Shown: positions 23,255 through 36,400 of the stretch, piece by piece | How the letters are laid out: each line of letters begins with the position of its first letter | Position numbering within the stretch: position 1 is the stretch's first letter | Notes under the pieces: generated by a model | What the model was told of the DNA's origin: nothing | Seen by the model: only the letters and a program-made list of their open reading frames with translations | Database searches by the model: none | Assembly (NCBI GenBank): GCA_026874595.1 | Contig: CM049314.1 | Coordinates: forward strand, 25,121,729 to 25,185,728 | Source of the DNA: Sipunculus nudus | Taxonomy: Eukaryota; Annelida; Sipuncula; Golfingiida; Sipunculidae | Reading direction: 5' to 3' | DNA: 64,000 bases | Program-made: the position numbers and the translations under genes

Positions 23255-25875
23255 AACAAGGGACCTATGGATCACGACGCTCAGCTGTTATATATGATAA
23301 CAAAATATTATTTAGAAATGAGGCACATGCTGGTTTTGTGTGGTAATAAATATAAGCTGTATTATGAGTTGTTGTTGTTTAGCTTATGTATGATTTTGAT
23401 AGTACCTTTGGAGACAGGGAAGAGGATTGATTTCATTTATTTTATTAACAAATGGAGTACTACTGTCACACAGATTTTGACTTGGCCATATAACTTATAA
23501 GCAGAACATATAATATAAGAGTTTAACTATTTATTAAAACAATTACAAATATTGTCCCAAATATAATTTATATTAAAAATAATAAGAGAATCATACAATT
23601 TTTTAAAATGAAATATAACTGATATGATTATTAAAATAATATTAAAGAATATATTCATGAATGCATTCATGAATACATTTTGAAAGTATTTGCACGAGTA
23701 TTCATATACTTTCATTTTTACCTTAATTCCCATTCTTTATGCAAGAAATTTTATAATGGAGTACATAATCATATTCGTATTTAAATACAATTACAAAGTA
23801 TTCGCACCGTGTCTGGTATTTATTCAGTTTTCACCAAACAATGATGTTGAGAATCCAGAATATACAAAATTCACACATTTAAATAATGATCATAAGTACC
23901 TGGTTTTATGGCTTTTATTTATATTAAAAAATAACTGTAAAAAATTCATTTTGGACTATTTTCACATCAATGTACACACTAGACACAGTAGGAATCTAGA
24001 TTAATATTATCAACTGCATCTTTGTCTATCATTAATTTCCTTCATATAATCCTTAATGATTAGTAATGAATAATATGATTTACTTCTTTATCATTTAAAA
24101 TGAACTGAAAAATGCCATAGGTGACTGCATGGTGTTATTTGGAATATGTGACATTCTACCCATCGATACAAGATTCTTATATCATCAGTAACTGCAAGTT
24201 AATTTCCTGTTATTATAAACTAACAAATTCCTTTTCTATTTTTCTTTAATTTGTTATTAAAAACCAATAAAAATTTATTAATTTATTGTTTATTGTTATG
24301 TTGTTGGTTAAAACTACTAGATGAGTTGGGTTGAACACCTGGATCAACTGTGGCTGGCCATAAGCTGCCTGGATTCTCCCCTCAAGCGTGCATAATTTGA
24401 TGAAAGGTCAACAAGGTCAACATACAGGTGACTCAAGAGGGGCTGGAGAGAGCCAAAGTCTGACAGGGTCTCATAAAAAACATTAATAAAAGCTACAATA
24501 TTTGGCAAATTCTTTCAGCTTTCTAAACTAAAAAGCTGAAATCCTTATGTGTGCATGATATGAAAATTATATCAACAGTGCTCACGGGAAACAAATGTGC
24601 CATGGTCACAGTTGGGCAAAATTTAAGGTACTAATTTTATATTAATACTAATAACTTATAAAATTTGAAAAATTCATAACTAATTTTGGGTATTCAATTG
24701 AATCTTGATTAAATAATGTTACATCCCTGACAAAAAAGATCTCTAGTTTCAGCAATGCCCTTGTTAAGGGAGTAAATATATTTCTTGATTTTTTTACAAA
24801 GTGCATTATGTTTGGGCCCATAACTTAAAAAAAAATACACAATACTGACATCATTTCTGGCATGTGCATAGTGAATGTATAGAAAAATATGTATCTTATA
24901 TATGATCAAAGTCAGATCAGTGGTTTTGATATTAGGCAGTATTAAAGTGTAACATTGGGTTTTTAATGGAAAAATGAAGTTTTTCATTGATATCTCGAAG
25001 GAATTAAGTCCTAGTGACCAAATTCTTGGCATGGTAGGGGATTTTGGAGAAATCTAACTGTATGCCAAATTTAAGGAACTTAGAGCTGAAGCTCGGGAGC
25101 TGAGCTCTAGCAAACTGCATAACACTAGCAATAAGTGACATGGTGCTTTAAAACTTGAATAAAATCTACAGTTTTTGATCAACTGGTTTCAAATTTTTGG
25201 TGTTTACAGTTGAAATGCTAACAAAAACATGCTGTGAAAATTAAATCCACAGCAGTTACAGCAAAAAAACGTGCCATGGTCAAAGTTGGGCAAAATTTAA
25301 GGTACCAATTTTTTATTTTTGCTAATATTTTTTAAAATTTTAAAGATTTTGATCTAATTTTGGGTATATACAATTTAATTTTGATAAATAAAAGTAATAT
25401 TACTGGAAAAAAAGTGCTTAGCTTTAACAAGTTTTGTGTTAAGTGATAAAATTTCTTTCCTGATTATTTACAAAATGCATTATGTTTGGGCCCATAACTT
25501 TTTTAAATTAAATAATACAGACCTAATTTCTGGCATGTACATAGGAATTATATAGAGGATTATTTATAGGAAATATGAGGAAAAACAGATGAGTGGTTTT
25601 GATATAAGGCAGTCCTAAAGTGTGAAAATTGGTTTTTAATAAAAAAATTGAGGTTTTTCCTTAATTTCTCAAAGGAATGAAGTAGCAAAGACCCATTTTT
25701 CGGCTTGGTAGGAGATCTTGGGGACATCTAACATTTTGCTGAATTTTGGATTCCTAGGTCTTACGGTTTCAAAACGTGCCACATCTACGGACGGACGGAC
25801 GGACGGACGGACGGACGGACGACGGACAATGGACCACGACTATAGCTCAGATGACTTATAGTCAGCTGAGCTAAA
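23255..25875 (-). mobile_element. R1: non-autonomous Helitron/Helentron-like element
   Basis: On the minus strand the 5' end (25875) reads TTTTTAGCTCAGCTGACTA, an imperfect hairpin with AGTCATCTGAGCT. It is followed by a GTCC microsatellite (25787-25827). The interior contains a roughly 670-bp unit present twice: GTGCCATGGTCA(C/A)AGTTGGG at about 24598 and 25272. Near the 3' end comes the inverted copy of the 5' motif (CAGCTGAGCGTCGTGAT), then CCTATGG-like pairing bases and a CCCTTGTT terminus at 23255. There is no ORF of significance. A second, interrupted copy lies at 51595-58280. Confidence 0.7.
25787..25827. repeat. (ACGG)n microsatellite inside R1
   Basis: About ten ACGG units; reads GTCC on the element's sense strand. 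Confidence 0.95.
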
Positions 25876-26663
25876 AATGGAATTCCCAAGATGTCCTGAA
25901 ATTTCATGAGATTCCGTTCGTGATTGCGTGAGTTCATGCGAACAAACACACACACCCACACACCCACACACACCCTAACATACATGCACGCAAACACACA
26001 TACAAACGGGAATGAACGTGTACCATTCTTGAGGAGGCAAAAAAGTGTAACAAAATCTTTGATTGTGGTCTTTGATCCATTTCCTATACTGCCACTCTAA
26101 CACCTGTCAAAATATGTGACAATCTGACGCATCTGCAGTCGCTTTGGGTGAGGCGGCACGTGATCTATCAAACTGGCCTCTTGTCTTGTCGCTTGTCTAG
26201 AGGTTAGGAATGCCTAATATATGACATTTTCCCATTTTATTTTGGTGGATGAAGTATGTATATGAGAATACACGTGCCATGAAATGGAAAGAAATAATGC
26301 AACCTTCTATTACCGTCCATTCTTTAGTACCACTTTAGATAGACTCGCGATTAAACCGAATAAAGAGTTGATAAAAACGTAAAACTGAATTGTTATTATA
26401 TAAAGAACTGTGGAGGGGGCCCGGAAATCCTTTTTGTTTAGGCTCGAAAAATTCTCTCTGAGACTCTGCGATTTTCATTTCACATGCGCATGATAACAAA
26501 ATTTTACTTATTGCGTGAAGTCTCAACCACAAAAACACCCTGTTTTGTATTTTGCATTAAAACAAATTGTATCCAGAGTAGGTGATCAGACTACATATTA
26601 GCGTCTTTACCACCTCATTTTTTTCTATCTACGTCATGTGTGTAATAAGAAGGCGCGATGGAT

Positions 26664-26687
26664 TGTGTGTGTGTGTGTGTGTGTGTT

Positions 26688-26723
<36 letters not shown>
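26664..26723. repeat. (GT)n(GA)n compound microsatellite
   Basis: About 36 bp of GT (one TT) followed by 24 bp of GA. Confidence 0.96.
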
Positions 26724-27526
26724 CAGTCGCAAGTCGTATGCTTGATGTTGAAAGTCAATTATTACAGAACTCCTGACCGTTCCTGTACATTTATGAATTA
26801 TGCCAAATGCCCTATGATTTATAGACAAATATCCATCCTTCTAATCTTTTGGAAGGACAGCATGACGAGCAGACATACTATGCATGGTTCCCCTTTTATC
26901 CGCGGGGGGTTCAAATTCGAGATATTCACGTAAGAGGAATTATCGCTGACATTAAACGTTCGCGAATAAGAGGTCTTATCGTCGTAGAAAACGTTGAAAA
27001 GTAAAAGGATGATATTGTGAATACAAATAGGTCGTGTTTGTTCAAAGATTTTCTGTTCTGTTAATTATATAAAATTATATATTATCTTTCTAACTGTCTA
27101 GCTGCCATTAATGCATCATATTTTGTTAATAGGATTAATTGCCAATATTTTATTAAATTAATTCAAATAATAATGGTTATATTCTATAATTAGGTAGTGT
27201 GATATCGCGAAAATGGAACCCCCGCTATACACTGAAAAGGGAAATCGCTAAATTCTAACCCCTCGATTATGAAGGCAACCAAAGCATACCCAGTCTCACT
27301 CAGGTTTTCCATTCGACCGCTAGGGCGATGTCTTGACCTTTCTAACGGTAATATTCTGTAAGCAAATACGTGACAAAGCTAATAAGTGGTCACCACAACC
27401 ACGAAGCAGTCTTTGACTTTGATCAGTCTGTAAGAAGCCGCACAGTTTACCATTAACCACTCATGAATAACCTCATTCTGGACTTATTTCTAAATTACCC
27501 TACCATGCTGACGAGCATGGTCTGTG

Positions 27527-27765
27527 TGTGAGAGGGAGAGAGAGAGACAGACAGACAGACAGAGAAAGAAAGAAAGACAGACAGAAACAGAAACAGACAC
27601 ACTGGCAGACACAGATAGAGAGACCGAGAGACAATGGCAATGATAGAGAAAGACAAAGAGAGAACAGAGAGCGAGAGAAAGAAGGAGAGAGAGAGAGAGA
27701 AAGAGAGAGAGAAGGTGAGAGACAAAGAGACAGAGACAGAGAGTGAGAGAGACAGACAGATTACT
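27527..27765. repeat. GA/GACA-rich imperfect microsatellite
   Basis: About 240 bp of almost pure purine sequence with GAGA, GACA and GAAA units. Confidence 0.93.
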
Positions 27766-28640
27766 AGTATTTGATCTTAACTTGTCCCAGGAGGCGTCCT
27801 GAGAACTTATCATAACCATAATTAACCTTAGATCGTTAATATATACACAGAGGAAGCCAGAAATCACATTCTTTTTCGTAAGGCAGGTGAATGGGCACCT
27901 TTAAACTGGAATAACGTTTTATTTACATATTTTAGAGGAAAATATAATAATTAAAGGCCTTGCAGGTCTACTTATAGATTAATTATGTGTGAATTGTGTT
28001 GATACAACGTTTATCCAACTCAACATGTTCAAAGAAATACATCTATAGAAACAGCAAAATCTACATTTATGAATCATATACAATATATTGTACACTCAAT
28101 TTAACTATTTCTATAGGCGCCGGAAATTGTTAATATAATTATACCGTTATAATAGTAATATGAGGAAAGGTTATGCAGCCAATTAAGATTTGTTTTATGA
28201 GTATTTTTACACAAACACAATAACTGACAGGTTCACGCAAAATTGCCTTTAGATACTAAAATTTCTGAACAAATCTTATGGAATGTGTGTGTGTGTACGT
28301 GTGTGCATCATAAAGAGTTAATTAAGAGTTACATGCTGAATAAAGCAGAGGTAATATTTATAATTTCATCTCTGATTACTTTCAATATCTTTTGTGAATA
28401 CACTATTTTTGGAAAAGAATAAAAAAAATGACAAGTCCATTTTATAAGGTCACAGAAAAAATGCATCTGATGACATTTACTGTGGTCCTGGAGTTCGAGC
28501 CTCTTTAGTATAAACCTTATTAACAAGTGAATTCAAACATTTTCGCCTTGAGAGTTCATTATCTATACAAGGTGCGAGACACTCCTGGTTTACGCAGAAA
28601 TCTGATCAGAATGCTGCTAATTTGAAATCATATCAGATAT

Positions 28641-28885
28641 GAACGGCTTCTGTGGCTCAGGGGTATAGAGCACGGGACTCAAAAGATCGTGAGTTCGAAT
28701 CTCAGCCAGTCGGTTGGTCCCCACCCAGGGCGAACGCTCTGCAGGCTTAATGGGAAGGCCTTGCCCGACGGCCAGGGTTCCCAGTTGGTGGTATGACCCA
28801 GCAATGGGGACGAATACTCGCCCACAGGTGCAGTAGTCACTGGGCCTGGTAGACGCCAAGATATAACATGAGATAAAGCGTGTAC
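28641..28885 (+). mobile_element. tRNA-derived SINE
   Basis: The head contains a near-perfect RNA polymerase III A box (TGGCTCAGGGG, 28653-28663) with a D-stem-like GCTC...GAGC. A B box (AGTTCGAATCT, 28692-28702) follows at normal tRNA spacing, inside a TGAG/CTCA stem. The bases between are tRNA-Leu-like (GGGACTCAAAAGATC) but the anticodon and acceptor stems do not pair, so this is not a functional tRNA. A roughly 180-bp tRNA-unrelated body follows and is shared with the decayed copy at 11750-11972. Confidence 0.75.
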
Positions 28886-29230
28886 GTGATACTGCCCTAT
28901 CATGAAGTTCGAAATCGAAATGGAATTCAGCCTTAATAACTACATGTAAAATTAATCATAAGGCGGAATGGGAATAAAAATTTCTTATTTTCACTCCGAG
29001 CCTTAAAGAGTGAATAGAAATAATTAAGGCCTGCCTTAAAAAGTAAAATAATAATAAAATAAAATAATTGACCAATACTATCCATATTTACAATATGTCA
29101 TATCTTGTCATATTTAACACATTTAACTATAAAAAAATCATTTTTAGGGCCAAATAGGATGAATGACTTGAGCCAACCAGGGCTAGACAAATTGATTCCG
29201 CACTCAGCTAATTAACAGGCCTGCCGTTGC

Positions 29231-29245
29231 GCCCCCCCCCCCCCC
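29231..29245. repeat. Poly-C run in the PELP1-like gene's upstream region
   Basis: About 14-15 C residues, 55 bp upstream of the start codon. No TATA box is evident nearby. Confidence 0.9.
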
Positions 29246-29300
29246 GACGGGTACCAGTCTATTCTAGTTGGACGGCGTGTAATTTCACCGTTTAATCAGG

Positions 29301-29417
29301 ATGGCAGACTCCCTGTCAACTGAAGTTATACAGGATCTTGTGCAAAGAAGTAGCGAACCAGTGCAACAAGTGTTGTATCTACGGCTTCTGCGGAGCAATT
29401 CTTTGTTATCAACAAAG
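29301..29417 (+). CDS. PELP1: PELP1/Rix1-like protein, coding exon 1
   Basis: ATG in good context (CAGGATGG) opens 39 codons ending ...LLSTK at AAAG, followed by a GTAAAT donor. Joined in phase to exons at 59310 and 60013, the protein reads MADSLSTEVIQDLVQ... VLYLRLLRSN... LTDLVNHVNTCL... RNEGLCLLITLL... VWCRLLVQAIQ. The block (R)xEGLCLLxxLL followed by W-x-R-x-(I/L)-Q-x-(I/V)-Q is the start of the RIX1/PELP1 helical-repeat domain. Spacing from exon 1 to that block matches the vertebrate protein without a gap. PELP1 (Rix1 in yeast) is a nucleolar scaffold of the complex that processes ITS2 and matures the 60S subunit; in vertebrates it is also a nuclear-receptor coregulator. The call rests on my memory of the family. 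Confidence 0.75.
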
Positions 29418-30964
29418 GTAAATATCTTATGGGGGATAGAAAGCTTTGGTTTGTGACTTTTGTAATAATGACTTATATTATCGCCCACCACCACATGTGG
29501 AAACGGGCTTACTAATCAGCTAATTCGATGAAAGAATATGATAAGAGATGAAAGATAGTTAAAGTTACCAGTAATGATTCATGGTTACTTTAATATTCAT
29601 GATTTACCATTATTTACTGTATAACTTACATATCTGAAAATTATAAATCTATTATCTTGAGATTTATTTACTTTTAATACACTTTCAGTGGACATCTGAA
29701 TGTAGACAGAGTGTCCGTCTCTATAATACAGAGACGGAGAGCACTGCATGCATTCTTGTTGTGCCCTGTCTGATACTACTAATTGTCCCTTCTTTGGCCA
29801 AATTACCAAACATGATCTAGCTAACATACCCTTAACTACGACTCCTTATTTGTTTTCTTGCTCAAATAAGAAAATTAAACATATAATCCAGGTGCAAAGT
29901 TAAGAAGCGATGCTCGCAGGTTTCTACCCAAACATGACATGTTGCTTTAGGTTCAAGGACACAGGGAGAAGCCAGTTTTCAATGTCCTTCCTTTGATTGG
30001 CTGTTAGGTTTCAGGCTCATTCATCATGGAAATCCAACTTAATTCCAAGTATAAGATTTACTGCCTGGTCCCTAAAATAATGCCATTTAGTGAATAAAAC
30101 AGAAAGTGCAAGCAAAACAATGGTTCCAAGCGGGGCTAGTAGCCACCTGTAAATTTTCTCGTTTTAACTTGTTAGAAATGGTCACACACCCAGTTAAGAC
30201 CCACGTTTGTTTATTTTAAGCTTATTATCTGATTTATCTAAATTTCTGTGTCCTCGCTTGTACACCAATATTTTCAATAGAGTGCTCGTAAGCCTCACTG
30301 GGAGGCTTAATAAGTAGGCTAAAATGAATGTACACCAGACGGCCGAAACCAAAAATGCTGAAAAAAAAATTTCACATACCCAATGACAATGTGCCGAAGC
30401 CCATCTTGCCAAAAAAGAAAATAAATAATAGGAAATAATGTGATTAATGTGAAGTTAAGTGATAAGTACATTGTCTGTTAAGGTACTTGAACAAAATTTG
30501 ATACCATCCTCTAATATTTTTAAATAATTAACAGTAATTTATTCCTCATGTCGACAGTGGCACTACTTGCCTATAATGTCGGCATGACAACCCAGTCCCG
30601 CTAAATGTCCCTGGCTTTATTAAACCCTCATTTTGCAGGTAGAGTCAGACTAACTGATTTTCATGGAGAAAGTTATAACTTGTGTCACATTTTGGCTTCA
30701 TTATGAACTTTTTCTTTCTTAATTTACACATCATTCAACTGCATATTAGCCAAGATGGGGGTGTTGTTTCTGGGAACTCACGGCAGCGTGGTGACACTCA
30801 GAAATCAGCATTGAAACCCCCCTGATGACACTGGATCCCTAATCCCTCGTGAAATAGCAAGGAAACCTCTTACATACTGACCATTAATCCATCTATTTCT
30901 CATTTAAACTTGCTTTTTTTTCATAATGACAGTCATTTTTTATCACATTTTGTCTTTATTAAAG

Positions 30965-31190
30965 AAGTGGATCTGGGGTGGGGGGAAGGGAGGGGGTTCC
31001 AGGGGGTCTGGACCCCCCCCCCTTTTTTCATCAGAAACAACGCTTTTTTAAGGGCTTCAGACAAAATTTTAAGGCTTGGACCCCCCCCCCCCCCTTTTCC
31101 AAGCCTGGGACCTTTTTTTTAGGGTTTTCATTAGTCCTCCTGGGTTGGACCCCCCTCACCCTATTCCTAAATCTTGGGTCCGCCCCTGTA
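30965..31190. repeat. Poly-G/poly-C repeat inserted in the left inverted arm
   Basis: It starts AGTGGATCTGGGGTGGGG and ends CTTGGGTCCGCCCCTG. Two C runs (about 31012-31022 and 31080-31094) are separated by AT-rich spacers with repeated GGGCTT/AGGCTTGGACCC phrases. The partner right arm lacks it, so it arrived after the arms were formed. Confidence 0.6.
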
Positions 31191-31837
31191 TTATCATTAC
31201 CAAGTTGATCAATGACATGCCTTAATAACTAGTTCATGATGTTGCAGGCAGAAAACTACCTGTGATAATTCTCGGTCTTGATCGATATTTTCACAGAATT
31301 CTATTAGAAAATAGTTCTATAAATAAAAACGGTTGGAGAATTTCATAAAAATATACATGTGTAATAAACCAGAACTGAGAGATCTGACAAGTTTTCTTCA
31401 AAGAGAGCGTACTCCAGTTTGTTTTACTAATTAGCTTGCCAATTATTGGGCCCGTTACCCGTTGTGGTTATATTGTTGTAATAACTATATCTGGCATTAG
31501 AGTGATGAAGTAGTTCACAGTTAATTGAGCAGGGGAATATAAAAATCTTATACATATTCTGCAATGAATAACACATGTTATATCAGATTTCTTATGTTTA
31601 AAGATGCATAATTTGTTAAATGTATGTTTGATATATAATTACTCCGCAAGCACTTTATGGAGTATAAATTTACTGCATGAATTATATTTCTGTACTTAGT
31701 CCTGAGTCCGCAGAATTATACAGCTTTATAAACAGAACAATAATATAAATCCAACCATGCACAATGAAAGATGAATACAAGGCAAAAAGAATTAATGTTA
31801 AGTTTTATCTTAAATTTTTCCCTTTTCCATATAAAAT

Positions 31838-31931
31838 CTCTCTCTCTCCCTCTCTCTCTCTCTCTTAATTATCTCTGTCTCCCTCCATCCTTCTCTCTCT
31901 CTATATATACATATATATACCAGTAATTAAT

Positions 31932-31960
<29 letters not shown>
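31838..31960. repeat. CT-rich and TA microsatellites
   Basis: (CT)n/(CCCT) tracts at 31838-31900 pass into TATATA at 31901-31970. A further CT patch lies at 31984-32010. Confidence 0.9.
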
Positions 31961-31963
<3 letters not shown>

Positions 31964-33452
31964 CTCCATTTTTCATATAAGATCTCTCTCTACCTTCATC
32001 ACTCTCTCTCTGATATATATATCTAAAGGCTCGAGAAAATGTAATTTTTATATGCCTATGCTCAATAAGCTATGACATATTACATCACTCTAATTAAAAG
32101 CCGGACATTGTTATTACAACAATATATGCACTACCGGTAGAGGCCCCCCTAATTGACAAGCTAATTTATAAAACTGGATTTCGCTCTCTTCAAAGTAAAT
32201 TTTGTTAGACCTGTACGGGTCTTGTTCTTTTGAAATTCTCCCACTCAAATTTTCACTTTAAATAATTTTTGATTTACCTAAATAAAATCCCATTAAGATA
32301 TTGAAAAGGCCCAAGTTTCTCAAAGTTTTCCTAATTTTTTTGTCATATTTTCAACGCAATGCGGAAGGTATCGCTTTTACTGTTGGATATTTTAATTATA
32401 CAAATAATTATGTATATTAATCATAGCGTATTGTAAGATGGGATGAATTTTAATCTTCTAAATCAAGGGAGAAGGTTCTCTGAAACCTTCTAAAACCCTT
32501 GGGGGTTTCCTTGCTATTCCCACGAGGGACAAAAGACAAAATATACAACTTTCTCCATGAAAGTCAGTTAGTCTGACTCTACCTGCAAAATGAGGGTTTA
32601 ATAAAGCCAGGGACATTTAGCGGGACTGGGTTGTCATGCCGACATTATAGTAGTGCTGCTGCCGACATGCCGAATAAATTACCGTTAATTATTCAAAAAT
32701 ATTAAGAGGATGGTATCAAATTTTGTTCAAGTACCTTACCAAACAACGTACTTATCACTTAACTTCACATTGATTACATTATTTCCTTTTAATTTATTTT
32801 CTGTTTCAGAAAGATGGGCTTCTGCATTTTGGGTTCGGTATTCTTGGTTTTGGCATTCTGGGTTTCGGCCATCTGGTTGACTGCCATCTGAAATATGTCC
32901 CTTATCTCTTATCCAGACTGGTACCCTGCCACATTAAGTCAGTGGCCAAACTTGCTAACTTACTTTCAGAATAAAAAGAACATTGCATAGCTAATATGCA
33001 TCTTATTCTCTTAAGATACAATATTTGTAATCTTTGCATGGTTAGGTCCGCATATGTAGTGTCCATAGTTTCTGTATTTATAATGTATATTGTATATTTA
33101 TTTTTCAGTATACCAATACAATATATAATATATTGCTTTGATTTTTTATCAAATACTCTTAAAATTCAATTATAGATGTATATTAGGAGCCATTAACAGT
33201 GTATGGTGTGCTGTACCATTTATTTGTTCTACCTCTCCTTGTATACTTAAAAATATAAAATATATAGCTGTAATCAGCTTTATGTTTCAGCACAGCATAT
33301 TTAAAGTCTTAGACAGGTTCCCTTCTTGTGTAAGGGGGATATAACAATCATCTGTGGTGGTAGGGTTCTAGTCTATACAAAACAATGGGTATAACTGAGA
33401 CAACCTGGCTGAAAACTAAACTTACTACTTCTGAATATAATTAACTTTTTTT

Positions 33453-36400
33453 CAGACATGGGGTAATAGTAATAAGTAATAGTAATAGAAATAGACTATT
33501 ACAGCTTTTTCCATGTAATAGTAATAGTAAAAGACTCAAAAATTTAAGCTGTAATAGTAATAGTAATAAAAACTGAAGGCAAAGTAATAGAGTAATACAT
33601 ATAACTTTCTATTACTTCCTGTGAGCCCCTTGATCATGAAGAAGATCAGCAAATGAAGCTGAAAAGACTCAGTTCTTGTCCTGTAATTGCCCAGGATGTG
33701 CTTATTGTTCAGGCAAGCATGGGCCAACTGCCACATTGCTGGTTACCAGTGGTGCTAATTACATAAGAGTACTGGACAGAGTAGGTCACAGCCAAATAAG
33801 TTACCTGGCACAATTTGACCTTTGATCAGTAAGCCTTGGATAAACAGAGGCATGTTTGATGTTAAGAGACAGATTAATAGTGTATTATTATTGTGACATG
33901 TACATCTTATCTCACATCCATTAGTCCATATGCATTTTCTGAAATGTACCTAGATTTGTTTCCATAAGCCAGTTTGCATTTTAATCATTCAGAATGCAAT
34001 AAAACACATTCAAGAAATTTATAATATGGAACCAGATACAGTGCAGACCAAAAATGTTCATGATAAGCTTATGGTGTTTTTACTACCCATAACATTTTGA
34101 AGCCTACAATGCTATAAACTCATACTAGTACTACAATCACTTGGATAATGTCATACTGCAGGCATTTGTATTATTTAGTTAATTTATATACATATTTTTT
34201 TAAAACTATTCTTTTAATACTTGTCTGTTATTTCATAGTACCGATTTTGCAGACCTTAATTAAGTTAATGAACCATTTTTATCACAATTTTAATTTATTT
34301 GCTTATATTATATGAGAACATAAGTAACTGTTAATATTTTCTTATTTAATATCTGAAATTTTGATATCAAATAATTAGATCCTGTTATGTACAAAATTTA
34401 AAGTACCAGATTGTTTAATACCAAATCAATTGTGAAAGTGATTTAAATAATATTATATTTGTTTTTTAAAATTGATGTAAGTTTAAATCACTCTTCATAT
34501 TCCTAAATTATCCAATGCTGGTTTTGCTGCTATGTAGAAGGGCATGCGTGAAGAATAAAAGCAAGGCATGCTACCATTGTTGTAAAGTTTACCACCTTCA
34601 AGATGTACTATATGATGAAATAAAACATGGCATCACATCCAAATGAACATAAAGACACCCCAAAAGATGGGTTACTTTTGTCTCCAGTGTGGTTCTATCC
34701 AGAATCTTGATATAAACAGTATTTTTATGCCCCCGCCACAAAGTGGCCGGGGCATATAGTTTTACCCATTTCCTTCATTCCGAAATCAAACAGTGTACAG
34801 ACTTTTTTCGCAATGCCTGCAGATAATAGCCTGATTTTTGGTGTGTAGGCAGTTAATGACCAGTTACAGATCGAGTTTGCATTTTGTCCCGGTTGACCTA
34901 CTTTTGACCTAAACTTAGAAAATTTCATGAAAAATAGAAATTTTCATGTAGAAAATTACATGAAAAATAGAAATTTTCATGACATATACACTTGTACAGA
35001 CTTTTTTTCGCAGTGCCTGGAGATATTGGCCTGATTTTTGGTGTGTTGGCAGATAATGACCAGTTACAGATAGAGTTCACATTTCATCCAGGTTGACCTA
35101 CTTTTGACTGTTTTACGGCCCCTGAACATAGAAAATTTCATGAAAAATATAAATTTTTATGACAAATACACATGTACAGACTTTATTTTGCAATGCCTGC
35201 AGATATTAGCCTGATTTTTGGTGAAATATAAATTTTTATGACAAATACACATGTACAGACTTTATTTTGCAATGCCTGCAGATATTAGCCTGATTTTTGG
35301 TGTGTGGGCAGATAATGACCAGTTACAGATCGAGTTTGCATTTTGTCCCGGTTGACCTACTTTTGACATTTTTATGGCCCCTGAACATAGAAAATTTCAT
35401 GAAAAAATATAAATTTTCATAAAAAATACACATCATATACAGACTTTTTTTCCCCAATGCCTGAAGAGACTGCCCTGATTTTTGGTGTGTGGGCAGATAA
35501 TGACCAGTTACAGATCAAGTTTGCGTTTCGTCCCGGTTGACCTACTTATGATTGTTTTACAGCTCCTAAACATAGAAAATTTCATGAAAAATATAAATTT
35601 TCATGACAAATGTACATGTACAGCTGTTTTTAGCCCTCAGCTCATAGAATGATGGGCTATTGTCGTCACCCAAGCTGTTTGTCCGTCAGTCTGTCCGTCC
35701 GGCATCCGTCCGTCCCGCGTTTGTTAACTTTTACCTTGTGAGTGGGATATCTCTAAAAAGATTGATCGTAAGAAGAATTTTTTCTCATCAGTGAAGATGT
35801 ATATCGATAAAATCTCGGTCAAGTTCGAAGATGGGTGACCTTGACTCATTTTTCTACATTTTAGAGCTGATTATAGAAAAACACTCAGAAGCTTATATCT
35901 CAGGAACCATTGTGTGGATTTTCACAAAACTTACTTTGCTCATTGTGACTGATGGTCTGTAAGTGCTGCACAATTTTGGTGGTGCCACCTGCAATTTCTG
36001 ATTTTTTAATCAATTTATATCGGGTTTTTCAATTTTGGCCTTGTGAGCAGGATATCTCTAAAAGGATTCACTGTTGGAATTTTACTTCATCAGTGAAGAT
36101 GTATATCGATAAAATCTCGGTCAAGTTCAAAGATGGGTGAGCTTGACCCATTTTTCTACATCTTAGAGCTGATTATAGAAAAACACTCAGAAGCTTATAT
36201 CTCAGGAACCATTGTGTGGATTTTCACAAAACTTACTATGATCATTGGGACTGATGGTCTGTATGTGCTGCACAGTTTTGGTGGTGCCAGTTTGTGTGGA
36301 TTTCCCAAAACTTACTATGATCATTTGGAATAATGGTCACAATTTTGGTGGCACCACCTACAATTTCTGATTTTTAAATGAATTTTTATCAGATTTTTCA

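Larger units (their letters stand above)
25876..28640. other. Gene-free stretch with GT/GA microsatellites
   Basis: Contents are (GT)n(GA)n at 26664-26723, a long imperfect purine GA/GACA tract at 27527-27765, and a single MITE-like end at 27881-27906 (inverse of TTTAAAGGTGCCCATTCACC). The 125-residue Leu/Ser-rich ORF on the minus strand here is translated microsatellite. Confidence 0.6.
30335..32885. repeat. Large inverted repeat (foldback) in intron 1
   Basis: The left arm (30335-31510, interrupted) and right arm (32070-32885) are reverse complements over much of their length. Matches include CAGACGGCCGAAACC / inverse of GGTTTCGGCCATCTG at the ends, the GCCCATCTT block (about 30400 / 32815), GTGAAGTTAAGTGATAAGTAC (30450 / 32755), AGTCAGACTAACTGA (30645 / 32572) and an inner segment (31405-31500 / 32080-32200). 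The centre holds CT and TA microsatellites (31838-31955). A poly-C repeat (30965-31190) sits only in the left arm. No TSD was found. Confidence 0.7.

Noticed and set aside
23690-24004. 104-residue ORF that reappears nearly unchanged at 56171-56374
   Set aside because: Both sit at the same place in duplicated R1/R2 DNA; the high identity covers non-coding sequence equally, and the second copy has an early stop.
27490-27867. 125-residue Leu/Ser-rich ORF on the minus strand and its plus-strand Arg/Glu/Asp counterpart
   Set aside because: It coincides exactly with the GA/GACA microsatellite; composition is explained by the repeat.
28641-28720. Functional tRNA gene
   Set aside because: A and B boxes are good but the acceptor and anticodon stems do not pair, there is no poly-T terminator directly after, and the body continues as a repeat shared with 11750-11972.
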